Positions 35,601 to 46,207 of a stretch of 64,000 nucleotides of DNA are shown here, piece after piece. Under the pieces are notes generated by a model that had not been told where the DNA came from, made no database searches, and saw nothing but the letters and a program-made list of their open reading frames with translations. The position numbers and the translations under genes were made by a program. This stretch comes from Mongoliimonas terrestris (GTDB lineage Bacteria > Pseudomonadota > Alphaproteobacteria > Rhizobiales > Pleomorphomonadaceae), in NCBI RefSeq assembly GCF_001927285.1, contig NZ_MSIG01000005.1, positions 248,001-312,000 of the forward strand, in the 5' to 3' direction. How positions within the stretch are numbered: position 1 is the stretch's first letter; the number at the start of each line of letters is the position of its first letter.

Positions 35601-36107
35601 TCAGTACAGGCGGCTGCGCGGGTCTTCCGCCCGTTCCGCCAGATGCAGGCGATCCAGGAAGCCCTGCAGGATGAAGCTGGCGGCCATCTTGTCCACCACC
35701 TCGCCGCGCCGTCGACGGGAGGTATCCGCCTCCAGAAGCGTGCGTGTGACCGCGGCGGTTGACAGGCGTTCGTCCCAGAAGATCATGGGGAGAGGCGTCA
35801 GCGGGCGGAGCATGCGCACGAAGGCGCGGGCGGACTGGGCGCGCGGGCCCTCGCTTCCGTCCATGTTGATCGGCAGGCCCACCACAAGCCCCGTCACCTC
35901 TCGCGCGGCGGCAAGGGCCAGCAACTTCTGCACGTCCTTGGTGAACTTGACCCTGGCGATCGTCTCCAGCGGGGAGGCGATGCGCAAGCCGCCGTCGGAT
36001 ACCGCAAGGCCGATCGTCTTCGTGCCGAGGTCGAGGCCGAACAGGCGGCCGCCGGGCGGAAGCAGGGCGTGGAAGGCGAGAGGGTCGTCAAGAAGCGGGG
36101 CGGTCAT
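35601..36107 (-). CDS. ruvX: RuvX/YqgF Holliday-junction resolvase-like nuclease
   Basis: A 168-aa RNase H-like protein. The first catalytic Asp is in [18 protein letters not shown], then [24 protein letters not shown] and the last acidic site in [15 protein letters not shown]. The family takes part in pre-16S rRNA processing and possibly junction resolution. The start at 36107 (MTAPLLDD) is preferred. It is probably co-transcribed with the gene ending 31 bp upstream. Confidence 0.93.
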   Translation of the reverse strand: MTAPLLDDPLAFHALLPPGGRLFGLDLGTKTIGLAVSDGGLRIASPLETIARVKFTKDVQKLLALAAAREVTGLVVGLPINMDGSEGPRAQSARAFVRMLRPLTPLPMIFWDERLSTAAVTRTLLEADTSRRRRGEVVDKMAASFILQGFLDRLHLAERAEDPRSRLY

Positions 36108-36138
36108 CGGCGCGTGGTAGCATGGCCGCACGCAGCCG

Positions 36139-36570
36139 TCACCGGCTGGCGTCGTCGTCGAGATCGCCGGAACCGGCCTCGTCCACCCGCTGTTCGAGAG
36201 CCGCGACCAACCGCTCTGCAGCCGCCGGGTCGGCCCGCAGAAGCGCCATGAAGGCCTCCTCGGCCTTGTCCTCCAGGGCGCGGTTATAGCGGGCCTTCAC
36301 GGTCTCGACCCGGTTCGCCACCTGCCGAAGCCGCTCCACGCCGACGCCGGGTCGCTCGTCCGCCAGCTCCAGAAGGGCTTCCGTCAGGATGCCGATCTGC
36401 TTGCCAAAACTGGCGACCTCCGAGACGATGCGCTCTTCGATCTCCCGGTCGCCCGCATAGGTGATGACGGTTGGCGACAGCCAGTTGGAGACCGGCGCGA
36501 TATACTGCTGGTTGCTGTCGGCGCCGGGAAACTTGATTTCCGTCGGCCACGGAAAGGGAAAGGTCAACAT
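36139..36570 (-). CDS. small hypothetical protein, likely co-transcribed with ruvX
   Basis: A 143-aa soluble protein, no family recognised. The middle (residues ~40-115) is helical and charged ([33 protein letters not shown]...[24 protein letters not shown]), probably a coiled coil. The acidic C-terminus ends [11 protein letters not shown]. It lies 31 bp before ruvX. Coding use is like the neighbours. Confidence 0.7.
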   Translation of the reverse strand: MLTFPFPWPTEIKFPGADSNQQYIAPVSNWLSPTVITYAGDREIEERIVSEVASFGKQIGILTEALLELADERPGVGVERLRQVANRVETVKARYNRALEDKAEEAFMALLRADPAAAERLVAALEQRVDEAGSGDLDDDASR

Positions 36571-36761
36571 GTCGGCCCCCGCCGCTGAATTGCGGGTCTA
36601 TCGCACCGCAGCAACCTACCACGGCTAACGAGCCCTGGCGATTCCGAACCGCGCAACCCGCTACCGCTTCGTTGGTTCGACGGGATTGAAGCATCTGGTA
36701 TTCCCGATCGCCTGAGCTACCTTGCGGCGGACAGCCCCACCGGACGAACGAGGAAACGCCC

Positions 36762-37463
36762 ATGAAGATCACCTGGTACGGCCATTCGGCCTTCCGCGTC
36801 GAATACGCAGGCGCTGTCGTGCTGTTCGATCCTTTCCTGTCGCAGAACCCTTCGTTCAAGGGCGCGCTGGAGGAAGTCCAGGCCGGCGTCACTCACATCC
36901 TGCTCACCCACGGCCACGGCGACCACCTGGGCGACACCATCCCGATCGCCAAGGCGACGGGCGCCAAGGTGGTGGCGAACGCCGATCTCTGCGCCTTCCT
37001 CGGCGCCCGCGGCCTGACGAACCTCGATCCGGGCAACACCGGTGGCACCATCGACCAGGGCAGCTTCTCGGTGACCTTCGTCAACGCGCTGCATTCGTCC
37101 GCCACCCAGACGGACGACGGCGTCTCCCATGCGCTCGGCAATCCGAACGGCATCATCCTGAAGGCAGCGAACGAGAAGACGCTCTACCACATGGGCGACA
37201 CGGACATCTTCGGCGACATGGCGCTGATTGCCGAACTCCATGCCCCGGCGGTCGGGCTGGTGCCGATCGGCGACCGGTTCACCATGGGCGGGAAGGTGGC
37301 GGCGCTCGCCTGCCGTCGCTATTTCGCCTTCGACACGGTGATCCCGTGCCACTACGGCACCTTTCCGCTGATCGACGCCACCGCCGATACGTTCGTCGCC
37401 GCCATGGGTGACCAGGCGGGCATCGTGAACGTGATCGCAACCGGGGAAAGCCTGACCGCCTGA
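36762..37463 (+). CDS. UPF0173 metal-dependent hydrolase (MBL fold)
   Basis: A 233-aa cytoplasmic protein with the MBL motif [17 protein letters not shown] (around residue 50), [15 protein letters not shown] (around 145) and the final HYGTFPLI with a metal-ligand His. The family is broadly conserved but its substrate is not established. The start at 36762 follows GAGGAAACGCCC. In Hyphomicrobiales it often stands upstream of gatCAB, as here. Confidence 0.92.
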   Translation: MKITWYGHSAFRVEYAGAVVLFDPFLSQNPSFKGALEEVQAGVTHILLTHGHGDHLGDTIPIAKATGAKVVANADLCAFLGARGLTNLDPGNTGGTIDQGSFSVTFVNALHSSATQTDDGVSHALGNPNGIILKAANEKTLYHMGDTDIFGDMALIAELHAPAVGLVPIGDRFTMGGKVAALACRRYFAFDTVIPCHYGTFPLIDATADTFVAAMGDQAGIVNVIATGESLTA

Positions 37464-37484
37464 CTTGGCCCGCCGGGCCAGGCC

Positions 37485-38372
37485 TCAGGAGGTCGGCTTC
37501 GGCGTGAAGCTGGAAACCCGGTTCCGGCCGCTGTTCTTGGCGTGGTAGAGCGCCGCGTCCGCGCGGCGCTGGGCGTCGGCGATGGTCTCACCCGGATTGA
37601 GTTCGGCGACGCCGAAGCTCGCCGTGACGGTCAGCACCTCGGCGCCGGCATCGATCTCGAGCGCCGCCACCTGGTCGCGCAGGTACTCGGCGACCGAGAC
37701 CGCGCCGTCGAACGGCACGTCCGGCAGGACGAGCGCGAACTCCTCGCCGTTGATGCGGCCGTAGAGCGCGTCCGGCGGCGTGCGCAGCGCGCCGAGACGC
37801 CGGATCACCTCGTCGCCGACCGCATGGCCGTAGACGTCGTTGATGCGCTTGAAGTGGTCGATGTCGAACAGGATCATGGAGAGCGCGCCGTCCGGCGGCA
37901 GGCTGGTCGCCGCCTCCTCGGCCCGCTCGAAGAAGGCGCGGCGATTGAGGATGTTCGACAGCGGATCGAGGGTCGCAAGGGCGATCAGCCGGCGCTGCAT
38001 GCCGAGCGTTCGGTCGGCGACCCGCAGGCGGGCGTTGAGTTCGTCCGGTCGGGGCGGTTTCGGCATGAAATCGTCCGCGCCCGCGTCGAGAACGCCGATC
38101 ACGTGTTCGGAATCGATGTTGGCCGACATGCCGATCACATAGATCGGCCGGCCCTTGTCGGCCAGAACACGGACCTCCCAGCAGAGTTCGGTGCCCGAGA
38201 GGGTCGCCACCTCGAAGGAGGTGATCACCACCTCCACGTCCGTATTCTCGCGGACGAAATCGAGCGCCTCCTGGCCATCCATGAACAAGCTGACCTGGTC
38301 GCTGCGGGCTTCGATCATCCGGTAGAGGATCATCAGCCCGGTCCGGCTGCCGTCTACGATCACGATGTGCAT
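37485..38372 (-). CDS. receiver-GGDEF protein with degenerate receiver and N-G-E-E-F site
   Basis: A 295-aa protein. Residues 1-~120 form a receiver fold ([35 protein letters not shown]). The phosphoacceptor position is Ser52 (VVITSFEV), not Asp, so phosphorylation seems lost. Residues ~130-290 form a GGDEF domain; the active-site loop reads R-I-N208-G-E-E-F rather than GGDEF/GGEEF, while [14 protein letters not shown] is intact. It may therefore be a weak cyclase or a c-di-GMP sensor. The gene is convergent with the UPF0173 gene and divergent from gatC. Confidence 0.86.
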   Translation of the reverse strand: MHIVIVDGSRTGLMILYRMIEARSDQVSLFMDGQEALDFVRENTDVEVVITSFEVATLSGTELCWEVRVLADKGRPIYVIGMSANIDSEHVIGVLDAGADDFMPKPPRPDELNARLRVADRTLGMQRRLIALATLDPLSNILNRRAFFERAEEAATSLPPDGALSMILFDIDHFKRINDVYGHAVGDEVIRRLGALRTPPDALYGRINGEEFALVLPDVPFDGAVSVAEYLRDQVAALEIDAGAEVLTVTASFGVAELNPGETIADAQRRADAALYHAKNSGRNRVSSFTPKPTS

Positions 38373-38557
38373 CGGTGCTCAGTCTTCGCCCGTCTGATTT
38401 GACCCTGGTGGCTTTATCGATAGCACGCTTCCGGGGACGGTGGCGACATAGCCTCCTGTCGAGAGGTGGCCAGGGTCTTAACGGCGGTTGGCGGATCGGC
38501 GGACGCTCTGCTATGAGGGCCGAACGATCACCCATTCCGGATCAGGAAGCCTTCGCC

Positions 38558-38845
38558 ATGTCCGTCGATACGGCCACCGTCACCCGCGTCGCGCGGCTCG
38601 CCCGCATCAAGGTCAGCGCCGACGAGGCGGAGCGGATGACGCACGAGCTGAACTCCATCCTGGGCTTCGTGGAGCAGCTGAACGAAGTGGACGTTGCCGG
38701 CGTCGAGCCGATGACCTCGGCGGTCAACACCACCATGCGCTGGCGCCAGGACGCGGTGACCGACGGCGGCGACGCCGGCCGGGTGACCCTCAACGCGCCC
38801 TTGTCGGACGACAACTTCTTCATGGTTCCGAAGGTGGTTGAATAA
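38558..38845 (+). CDS. gatC: Asp/Glu-tRNA amidotransferase subunit C
   Basis: A 95-aa subunit of GatCAB, which converts Glu-tRNA(Gln) and Asp-tRNA(Asn) to the amide forms. It has the family [37 protein letters not shown] and the ending [16 protein letters not shown]. The start at 38558 is taken after CGGATCAGGAAGCC; the longer frame from 38375 includes noncoding leader. gatA begins 46 bp downstream. Confidence 0.95.
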   Translation: MSVDTATVTRVARLARIKVSADEAERMTHELNSILGFVEQLNEVDVAGVEPMTSAVNTTMRWRQDAVTDGGDAGRVTLNAPLSDDNFFMVPKVVE

Positions 38846-38891
38846 CGATCCGGCCTTCCGCCGACCCGCCGTCTTTCCTTTTTCTGCCCGG

Positions 38892-40376
38892 ATGTCCCTC
38901 GTGACCGACCTGACCGCACTCACCCTTGCCGAAGCCCGCGCTGGCCTCAAAGCCGGCGACTTCACCGCCGTGGAACTGACGGAGGCCTATGTGGCGGCCG
39001 TCGAGGCGGCGCGCGGGCTCAACGCCTACATCGTGGAGACGCCGGAGAAGGCCCGGGCCATGGCCAAGGCGTCGGACGAGCGGATCGCGCGCGGCGAGGC
39101 GCGGCCGCTGGAGGGCATTCCGCTCGGCATCAAGGACCTGTTCGCCACCGAGGGCGTGCACACCCAGGCCTGCAGCCACGTGCTCGACGGCTTCAAGCCG
39201 CCATACGAATCCACCGTCACGGCCAACCTCTGGGCGGACGGCGCCGTGATGCTCGGCAAGCTGAACATGGACGAGTTCGCCATGGGCTCGTCGAACGAGA
39301 CGTCCTACTACGGGCCGGTGACCAACCCCTGGCGCCGCCAGGGCTCCAACGCCAGCCTCGTGCCGGGCGGGTCGTCCGGCGGTTCGGCCGCGGCGGTGGC
39401 GGCGCGCATCTGTCTCGGCGCCACGGCCACCGACACCGGCGGCTCGATCCGCCAGCCGGCCGCCTTCACCGGCACCGTCGGCATCAAGCCGACCTACGGC
39501 CGCTGCTCGCGCTGGGGGATCGTCGCCTTCGCGTCGTCGCTCGACCAGGCCGGCCCGATCGCCCGCGACGTGCGGGACGCCGCCATCCTGTTGAAGTCCA
39601 TGGCTTCGGTCGACCCGAAGGACACCACGTCCGTCGACCTGCCGGTGCCGGACTACGAGGCGGCGGTCGGCCGCTCCGTGAAGGGGCTCACCATCGGCAT
39701 CCCGCGCGAATACCGTCTCGACGGCATGCCGGCCGAGGTGGACGCGCTCTGGCAGACGGGCATCGAGATCCTGAAGGACGCGGGCGCGACCATCGTGGAC
39801 ATCTCGCTGCCCCACACCAAGTACGCGCTGCCGGCCTACTATATCGTGGCGCCGGCGGAGGCCTCGTCCAACCTCGCCCGGTACGACGGCGTGCGCTACG
39901 GCCTTCGGGAAAAGGGCGACGACATCGTCGACCTCTACGAGAAGTCCCGCGCGGCCGGCTTCGGCGACGAGGTGAAGCGCCGCATCCTGATCGGCACCTA
40001 CGTGCTCTCGGCCGGCTATTACGACGCCTACTATCTGCGCGCCCAGAAGGTGCGCACGCTGATCAAGCGGGATTTCGAGACCGCCTACGCGAGCGGCGTC
40101 GACGCGGTGCTGACCCCCGCCACCCCGTCCGCCGCCTTCGCCATCGGCGAAAAGGCGGGCGCCGACCCGGTGGAGATGTATCTCAACGACGTCTTCACCG
40201 TGACGGTGAACATGGCGGGCCTGCCCGGTCTCGCCGTCCCGGCCGGCCTTTCCGCCGAGGGCCTGCCGCTCGGCCTGCAGCTGATCGGCCGGCCGTTCGA
40301 CGAGGAGACGCTGTTCACCCTCGGCGGCGCCATCGAACAGGCCGCGGGCCGGTTCAGCGCCGACAAGTGGTGGTGA
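38892..40376 (+). CDS. gatA: Asp/Glu-tRNA amidotransferase subunit A
   Basis: A 494-aa amidase subunit that releases ammonia from glutamine. The catalytic Lys is in [10 protein letters not shown] (around residue 82), the first Ser in [15 protein letters not shown] and the nucleophilic Ser in [16 protein letters not shown], making the Ser-Ser-Lys triad complete. The start at 38892 (MSLVTDL) is preferred to 38838, which overlaps gatC. It is followed by gatB after 136 bp. Confidence 0.97.
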   Translation: MSLVTDLTALTLAEARAGLKAGDFTAVELTEAYVAAVEAARGLNAYIVETPEKARAMAKASDERIARGEARPLEGIPLGIKDLFATEGVHTQACSHVLDGFKPPYESTVTANLWADGAVMLGKLNMDEFAMGSSNETSYYGPVTNPWRRQGSNASLVPGGSSGGSAAAVAARICLGATATDTGGSIRQPAAFTGTVGIKPTYGRCSRWGIVAFASSLDQAGPIARDVRDAAILLKSMASVDPKDTTSVDLPVPDYEAAVGRSVKGLTIGIPREYRLDGMPAEVDALWQTGIEILKDAGATIVDISLPHTKYALPAYYIVAPAEASSNLARYDGVRYGLREKGDDIVDLYEKSRAAGFGDEVKRRILIGTYVLSAGYYDAYYLRAQKVRTLIKRDFETAYASGVDAVLTPATPSAAFAIGEKAGADPVEMYLNDVFTVTVNMAGLPGLAVPAGLSAEGLPLGLQLIGRPFDEETLFTLGGAIEQAAGRFSADKWW

Positions 40377-40512
40377 GGGCGTTGCGCCATCCGGGCGGGC
40401 GCTCCGACCCTTGACCTTCCTTCGCCGGCATCCAATAGGAGGAAGGAGCCAATTCCTGCCCGGCGCCCGCGCCGCTGCGTCCGCCGATCCCCTTCCAGAC
40501 AAGAGCCCGCCC

Positions 40513-41994
40513 ATGACCATCGCGCCGCGTCTCCCCGATCCGAAGAAGCTCATCAAGGGCGCCACCGGCGACTGGGAGGTCGTCATCGGCTTGGAGGTGC
40601 ACGCGCAGGTCACCTCGCAGTCCAAGCTTTTCTCGGGCGCCTCGGCAGCCTACGGCGGCGCCCCGAACAGCCACGTGTCGCTGGTGGACGCGGCGATGCC
40701 CGGCATGCTGCCGGTGATCAACGAGGAGTGCATCGCCCAGGCGGTGCGCACGGGCCTTGGCCTCAGGGCGGCCATCAACCCCTACAGCGTGTTCGACCGG
40801 AAGAACTATTTCTATCCGGACCTGCCGCAGGGCTACCAGATTAGCCAGTACAAGCAGCCGATCGTGGGCGAGGGAATCGTCACGGTGGACTTGGCCGACG
40901 GCTCGGCCATCGAGGTCGGGATCGAGCGGCTGCACCTGGAGCAGGACGCCGGCAAGTCGATCCACGACCAGCACCCGACCATGTCCTTCGTGGACCTCAA
41001 CCGGTCGGGCGTGGCGCTGATGGAGATCGTCTCCAAGCCGGACCTGCGCTCCTCGGAGGAGGCCAAGGCCTATCTCGCCAAGCTGCGGACCATCCTGCGC
41101 TACCTCGGCACCTGCGACGGCAACATGGAGGAGGGGTCGCTCAGGGCCGACATCAACGTGTCGGTGCGCAGGCCGGGCGATCCGCTTGGCACGCGCTGCG
41201 AGATCAAGAACGTCAACTCCATGCGTTTCGCCGGCCAGGCGATCGAGTACGAGGCGCGGCGCCAGATCGCCATCCTGGAGGACGGAGGCGTCATCGACCA
41301 GGAGACGCGGCTCTACGATCCCGGCAAGGGCGAGACCCGGTCCATGCGCTCCAAGGAAGAGGCGCACGACTACCGCTACTTCCCGGATCCGGACCTCTTG
41401 CCGCTGGTGCTCGACCCGGCCTGGATCGAGGGCCTGAAGGCGCACCTGCCGGAGCTTCCGGACGAGAAGAAGGCCCGCTTCATCCGCGACTACGGCGTCA
41501 CCCCCTACGACGCCATGGTGCTGACGCTGGAGCGCGCCTCGGCCGACTATTTCGAGCAGGTGGCCAAGGGCCGTGACGGCAAGGCCGCTGCCAACTTCAT
41601 GATCAACGAGCTGTTCGGCCGCCTCAACAAGGACGGCAAGGCGATCGAGGACAGCCCCGTCTCGGCCGACCAGCTAGGCGCCATCGTGGATCTCATCCGC
41701 GACGGCACCATCTCGGGCAAGATCGCCAAGGACCTCTTCGAGATCGTCTACACCGAAGGCGGCGACCCGCGCGACCTCGTCGAGAGCCGCGGTCTGAAGC
41801 AGGTGACCGACACCGGCGCGATCGAGGCGGCGGTCGACGCGGTGATCGCCGCCAACCCGGACAAGGTGGCCCAGGCGCTCGCCAAGCCCACGCTCGCCGG
41901 CTGGTTCGTCGGTCAGGTGATGAAGGCGACCGGCGGCAAGGCCAACCCGCAGGCGGTGAACGACCTGGTGAAGGCGAAGCTCGGGATCGAGTGA
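40513..41994 (+). CDS. gatB: Asp/Glu-tRNA amidotransferase subunit B
   Basis: A 493-aa subunit that phosphorylates the misacylated aminoacyl-tRNA and transfers ammonia from GatA. It has [65 protein letters not shown] and the tail-domain ending [16 protein letters not shown]. The start at 40513 removes an unlikely 34-residue extension. It is the last gene of gatCAB. Confidence 0.97.
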   Translation: MTIAPRLPDPKKLIKGATGDWEVVIGLEVHAQVTSQSKLFSGASAAYGGAPNSHVSLVDAAMPGMLPVINEECIAQAVRTGLGLRAAINPYSVFDRKNYFYPDLPQGYQISQYKQPIVGEGIVTVDLADGSAIEVGIERLHLEQDAGKSIHDQHPTMSFVDLNRSGVALMEIVSKPDLRSSEEAKAYLAKLRTILRYLGTCDGNMEEGSLRADINVSVRRPGDPLGTRCEIKNVNSMRFAGQAIEYEARRQIAILEDGGVIDQETRLYDPGKGETRSMRSKEEAHDYRYFPDPDLLPLVLDPAWIEGLKAHLPELPDEKKARFIRDYGVTPYDAMVLTLERASADYFEQVAKGRDGKAAANFMINELFGRLNKDGKAIEDSPVSADQLGAIVDLIRDGTISGKIAKDLFEIVYTEGGDPRDLVESRGLKQVTDTGAIEAAVDAVIAANPDKVAQALAKPTLAGWFVGQVMKATGGKANPQAVNDLVKAKLGIE

Positions 41995-42111
41995 GGCGTC
42001 GAAGGACGGGCTGCGGTGGAGGCCGCGGCCCGTTCGACAAGCGCCGGTCAAGATGGCCGATAGTAGGTTACGTTTGCCGCCGATGGCGCAGCGTACATGA
42101 CAGCTGAAATA

Positions 42112-42636
42112 TCAAGAATTTGGCAACACGATTTGGGCTGCTTTCAACTGCTCTACGGTTCGGCGTACTTCCGAGTTGATCATCGGTGCATTCCACACTG
42201 CGATAACTGTGACGACCACCCAGAAAGCCGCGCCTATTCTGGGGATCCATAGGTGATTGGCCGCTCCACGCCATGCCACCCCTGAGCCGCCACCGCCCGT
42301 GATACTTGGGAAACCCGCCAGTGGCAGCATCGTCTTTTCATAGTTGGCCTTGAGGTTTTTGATGGATTGGTCGGCGGCCATTACGCCGATCCAGGTAAGA
42401 ACAGCAATAACCAACCCGATTTGGCATATGAAAATGAGCGTCAGTGCAGGCCAAGTGTCCAATAGCTTGGATACTTGAGCCAAGCCGTAGCTGTTGGAAA
42501 GAAAATAACTGAGTGCCGTGAGCGTTATTGTCTGGCCAAGCATGTACCAAGTCAGGCGAAAATTGATCAATTGGTCTTCGTGGCGAACATAGCTTCGGTA
42601 GAGTTCGTACTGAGCCAGTTCTGAACAGGTGGGCAT
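42112..42636 (-). CDS. small membrane protein in an AT-richer islet
   Basis: A 174-aa protein, family not recognised. The start MPTCSELAQYELYRSYVRHEDQ is followed by membrane segments at about residues 30-50, 61-85 and 132-150, with a cytoplasmic loop between. Base composition is unlike its neighbours: hand counts of two 60-base lines inside give about 47% and 55% G+C, against about 68% in gatB. This suggests acquisition by transfer. An inverted repeat GTGTTC-N5-GAACAC lies 55 bp upstream of its start. I cannot name a function. Confidence 0.65.
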   Translation of the reverse strand: MPTCSELAQYELYRSYVRHEDQLINFRLTWYMLGQTITLTALSYFLSNSYGLAQVSKLLDTWPALTLIFICQIGLVIAVLTWIGVMAADQSIKNLKANYEKTMLPLAGFPSITGGGGSGVAWRGAANHLWIPRIGAAFWVVVTVIAVWNAPMINSEVRRTVEQLKAAQIVLPNS

Positions 42637-42690
42637 GAGAGAGTTCCGCAGTCAGGGGTGCATTCCCTGGCGCCACTATCTCAGGTAGCT

Positions 42691-42707
42691 GTGTTCTTGT
42701 TGAACAC
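42691..42707. promoter_or_regulatory. GTGTTC-N5-GAACAC inverted repeat
   Basis: A perfect 6-bp inverted repeat with a 5-base gap (GTGTTC-TTGTT-GAACAC), followed by AATTTTTG. It may be an operator for the islet gene on the minus strand or a small terminator-like hairpin on the plus strand. Confidence 0.4.
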
Positions 42708-42773
42708 AATTTTTGTGAAGTCCGTTTGAGCCACGTGGCCCCATTACTATTCCGTCAGGACTTCCTTAAACGC

Positions 42774-44057
42774 ATGACCTCTGACCCGCCTGATTCCCGC
42801 CCCACACCCCTCATCGCCGAAACCGTCGACCCCGACGCCCCCGTCTCTCGACCCGGCAAGATCCTCGCCGGGACGCCCGCGTTCCGGGCCATGAGCTGGG
42901 CGCTGTTCTCCGCCGGGTTCGCGACCTTCGCGCTGCTCTACAGCGTCCAGCCGCTGCTGCCGGCCTTCTCGACCGCGTTCGGCGTGTCGCCGGCGGTGTC
43001 CAGCCTCGCGCTGTCGTTCTCCACGGGCGTGCTCGCGGTCGCCATGCTGGTGGCGAGTTCGATGTCGGAGGTGGTGGGGCGCAAGCCGGTGATGCTGGTG
43101 GCGCTGACGGCTTCCGCCGTCGCGACATTGCTGGTAGCCGTCGCGCCGGCCTGGAGCCAGATCCTCGGGCTCCGGGCGCTCATGGGCCTGACGCTCAGCG
43201 GGCTGCCGGCGGTCGCCATGGCCTATCTGGTGGACGAGGTGGACAAGAGCGCGGTCGGGCGGGCCATGGGCCTCTACATCGGCGGCTCGGCGATCGGCGG
43301 CATGGGCGGGCGGATCATCGTCGGCGTGCTCGGCGACTATGTCGGCTGGCGCATGGCGCTGGTGGTGATGGGGCTGCTGGGCCTTGCGGCCGCCGCTCTC
43401 TTCTGGCGCAACCTGCCGCCGTCGCGCCATTTCGAGGCCCAGCGGCCGGACCTGTCGGCCCTGACCCGCTCGCTCCTTCGACATTTCCGGGATCCGGGGC
43501 TCTGCCTTCTCTTCCTGCAGGGCCTCCTCCTGATGGGCGCCTTCGTGACGCTCTACAATTACCTCGGCTACCACCTGCTGGAGCCACCCTATCGGCTGAC
43601 GCAGGCGGAGATCAGCATCATCTTCCTCTGCTACCTGCTCGGCACCGCGGCGTCCGCCTGGATGGGCGTGCTCGCCGACCGTTTCGGCCGGCGGCGCGTG
43701 CTGGTCGGCACCATCGGGCTCATGCTCGCCGGCATCCTGGCCACCCTGGCGACGTCGCTCGTCGTGGTGATCGGCGGGATCGCCGTGGCGACCTTCGGCT
43801 TCTTCGGCGCCCATTCCACGGTCAGCGCCTGGGTGGGCCTTAGGGCGGAGAAGGCGAAGGCGCAGGCCTCCTCGCTCTACCTCCTTGCCTACTACACCGG
43901 CTCCAGCGTCGCCGGCACTCTGGGCGGCTTCGCCTGGGTGGCGGGGGGCTGGAGCGCCGTCGTGGCGGCCGTGACCGGGCTCACCCTGGCGGCGCTCGTG
44001 GTCGCGCTCGTGCTCGCGCGCATGCCACCACCACCCTGGATGCGGCAGGCCGGATAG
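42774..44057 (+). CDS. MFS transporter (YnfM-like)
   Basis: A 427-aa inner-membrane carrier with 12 predicted segments. It shows LYSVQPLLPAFSTAFGVSPAVSSLALS in the first pair, the VVGRKPVMLVAL A-motif variant and GLYIGGSAIGGMGGRIIVGVLGDYVGWR in segments four to five. The YnfM family exports unknown compounds. The 42774 start (MTSDPPD) is used; the frame opens at 42726, and the N-terminal ~35 residues are not membrane. Neighbours give no hint of the cargo. Confidence 0.85.
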   Translation: MTSDPPDSRPTPLIAETVDPDAPVSRPGKILAGTPAFRAMSWALFSAGFATFALLYSVQPLLPAFSTAFGVSPAVSSLALSFSTGVLAVAMLVASSMSEVVGRKPVMLVALTASAVATLLVAVAPAWSQILGLRALMGLTLSGLPAVAMAYLVDEVDKSAVGRAMGLYIGGSAIGGMGGRIIVGVLGDYVGWRMALVVMGLLGLAAAALFWRNLPPSRHFEAQRPDLSALTRSLLRHFRDPGLCLLFLQGLLLMGAFVTLYNYLGYHLLEPPYRLTQAEISIIFLCYLLGTAASAWMGVLADRFGRRRVLVGTIGLMLAGILATLATSLVVVIGGIAVATFGFFGAHSTVSAWVGLRAEKAKAQASSLYLLAYYTGSSVAGTLGGFAWVAGGWSAVVAAVTGLTLAALVVALVLARMPPPPWMRQAG

Positions 44058-44095
44058 GATAGACGGCTCCCCATCGGACACGACCGGGAACCGCC

Positions 44096-44545
44096 ATGAT
44101 CCGGATCACGCCCGCGCATCCCGAGGACCGGGACGCGCTCCACCGTCTCCTCACCCGCTCCTGGCTTGAGACCTGGGCGCCGCACCTGCCCGCCGACGCG
44201 GTGGCGCGCTTCCACGCGGCCGATCCGGTCGCGGCCGAGCTCGACGCCCATCTCCAGGACATCCTGGTGGCGCGGCTCGACGGTCGGGTGGCGGGCATGC
44301 TCGCGGTCGTCGGCGAGACGCTGGAGTCGATCCACGTGGATGACGATTTCTGGGGCAAGGGCGTCGGCACCGCCCTGTTCCGCCACGCGGAGGATCTCGG
44401 CGCCCGCCGTCTGGAGGTGCGGGCCTTCAACGCGCGCGCCATCGCCTTCTACCAAGCACGCGGCTGGGTGGAGACCGAGCGTCGGATGGCGACCGAGATG
44501 GGCGTTCCGGCCGAGACGCTCGTCATGCGCGGACCGGAGGCCTGA
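44096..44545 (+). CDS. GNAT family N-acetyltransferase
   Basis: A 149-aa acetyl-CoA-dependent acyltransferase. The acetyl-CoA pyrophosphate-binding loop is WGKGVGTALFRHAED (around residue 85), preceded by LESIHVDDDF and followed by LEVRAFNARAIAFYQARGW. The substrate is unknown. The start is the first ATG, at 44096. It is followed by the glycosyltransferase gene after 3 bp, so the two probably share a transcript. Confidence 0.87.
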   Translation: MIRITPAHPEDRDALHRLLTRSWLETWAPHLPADAVARFHAADPVAAELDAHLQDILVARLDGRVAGMLAVVGETLESIHVDDDFWGKGVGTALFRHAEDLGARRLEVRAFNARAIAFYQARGWVETERRMATEMGVPAETLVMRGPEA

Positions 44546-44548
44546 GCC

Positions 44549-46129
44549 ATGGAGTCGAGACCGCTCGTCGACCGGCTGGCGACCCCCGTCGCCGTGGTGC
44601 TCTTCTGGCTCCTGCACGGGGTCGTCTACACGGTCCTGCTCGGTGGCCTCTACCCGACCATCGCCCATGTGGACGCCAACTCGCTCGACACCATGCAGCG
44701 GGCGCTGGCGCCCGCCTACCAGGTGAACAACCCGCCGTCGTGGGAGTGGATGCTCTGGGCCGTCCAGCGCGTGGTGGGGGAGGGGGCCTTCTCCCATCTC
44801 GTGCTGCGCTACGGCCTGATGGGCGCCATCGGCGTCCTCATGTACGGCCTCGTGCGCCACTGGACGGGACGGCGCCTGGACGCGGCGGCCGCCTCCTACG
44901 GGCTGCACGGCTTCTACTGGTTCGCCTGGTACATGCACGAGGGGATGACGCACACCATCACCCTCGTGGTGGCAATCCTCGCCTTTCTCGCGGTCGTCGT
45001 GCGCCATCTGGAGCGGCCGACGCTCGAGTCGGCCGTCGGGATCGGCCTTGCCATGGGGTTCGGACTGCTGGCGAAGTTCAACTTCGCCATGCTGATCGGC
45101 GCGACCCTGATCGCCTTTCTCGCCGATGCAAAGCTGAGGCCCCGGCTTGTCGATGCGCGGCTGCTGGTCTCGGTTCTCGTCGCCACGGCGATCGCGGCGC
45201 CGGTCGCCATCGCGGTCGGCGCGCTCGGCGGCGACATCGCCCGCATGACCGCCGGGCAGCTTGCCGGCGACGAGCCGGACCACCTCACCCGCGCCGTCGT
45301 CGGTGCCGTCCGGTATGCGGCATCGTTCGGTCTCTTCCTCCTGCCCTGGGGCCTCGTCGCCGCCTATGCCTGGTGGACCGGACGCGGCGTCGAGGCGCCG
45401 TCCCCTTCCACGCGGGAGGCGCTGGCGGCCCGGCTGCTGCGGAGCCTGATCGTCACGGGCATTCCGGCCGGGCTTGTCGCCGTCGTCGTCTTCGGCATCG
45501 CCAGCACGAGCGAGCGCTACATCTTCCCCCTCGCGCTGCCCATCGTCCTTGCCTTCCACGTGACGGTGGCCCGCCGGATCGCGCCGCGCCGGCTGGTCGG
45601 CGCGTTCGCAACGGTCGGTGCCATCGTGCTGGTGGTCGCGCTCGTGCTGCGGACCGCCGCGGCCTTCACCGGCGGCTATCCGGAAGCCCGCGAGAACAAG
45701 CGCCTCGACCCCTACGACCGGCTCGCCGAGGCGCTGCGGGCGGACGGTCTCGCCGACGCCTTCTTCGTCACGCGCGACCGCTACGAGGCGGGCAACCTCA
45801 TGACGGCGCTGCCGACCGCGCAGGCGGCCGGCCTTGTCACCCACCGGCTTCGCCAGTCGATGAGCTATCCGCCGGACGGGCGATGCCTGCTCTTCTTCAA
45901 GGGCCGGTTCGAGACCGCGGACCGTCCCCCTGGCGAGATCCGCCCGCCTGCCGCCATTGCGGAGCGGATGCCGCCGGGCGCCACGGTCGAGACGATCCGG
46001 GTGCCCTGGCACCCGACGCTCCTCGGTCCGGATCGCACCGGGGTGTTCCACCTGGTCGACGTTGGGACCGATGCGCCCCTCTGCCGGGAGGTGTTCGGCG
46101 ACAAGGTCCTGGCGATCACCGATCGGTGA
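44549..46129 (+). CDS. ArnT-like glycosyltransferase family 39 membrane protein
   Basis: A 526-aa integral membrane protein with about ten or more segments. The N-terminal periplasmic loop carries an acidic stretch AHVDANSLDTMQRALAPAY, and the middle has HGFYWFAWYMHEGMTH. The C-terminal ~130 residues after the last segment are soluble (DPYDRLAEALRADGLADAFFVTRDRY). This layout suits lipid-linked sugar transferases that act on cell-surface lipids or proteins. The start lies three bases after the GNAT stop. The acceptor is unknown. Confidence 0.8.
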   Translation: MESRPLVDRLATPVAVVLFWLLHGVVYTVLLGGLYPTIAHVDANSLDTMQRALAPAYQVNNPPSWEWMLWAVQRVVGEGAFSHLVLRYGLMGAIGVLMYGLVRHWTGRRLDAAAASYGLHGFYWFAWYMHEGMTHTITLVVAILAFLAVVVRHLERPTLESAVGIGLAMGFGLLAKFNFAMLIGATLIAFLADAKLRPRLVDARLLVSVLVATAIAAPVAIAVGALGGDIARMTAGQLAGDEPDHLTRAVVGAVRYAASFGLFLLPWGLVAAYAWWTGRGVEAPSPSTREALAARLLRSLIVTGIPAGLVAVVVFGIASTSERYIFPLALPIVLAFHVTVARRIAPRRLVGAFATVGAIVLVVALVLRTAAAFTGGYPEARENKRLDPYDRLAEALRADGLADAFFVTRDRYEAGNLMTALPTAQAAGLVTHRLRQSMSYPPDGRCLLFFKGRFETADRPPGEIRPPAAIAERMPPGATVETIRVPWHPTLLGPDRTGVFHLVDVGTDAPLCREVFGDKVLAITDR

Positions 46130-46207
46130 CGGCAATCCCACTTCGCAGGCGCGAAGCAAGGGTCTACATCTGTGCTCCATCAGGCCCGAAACCCCGGAGA
46201 CCAGCCG

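Noticed and set aside
38820..40625. 601-codon antisense frame over gatA
   Set aside because: gatA has the full amidase triad; the antisense frame has low-complexity Arg/Gly/His content typical of shadows.
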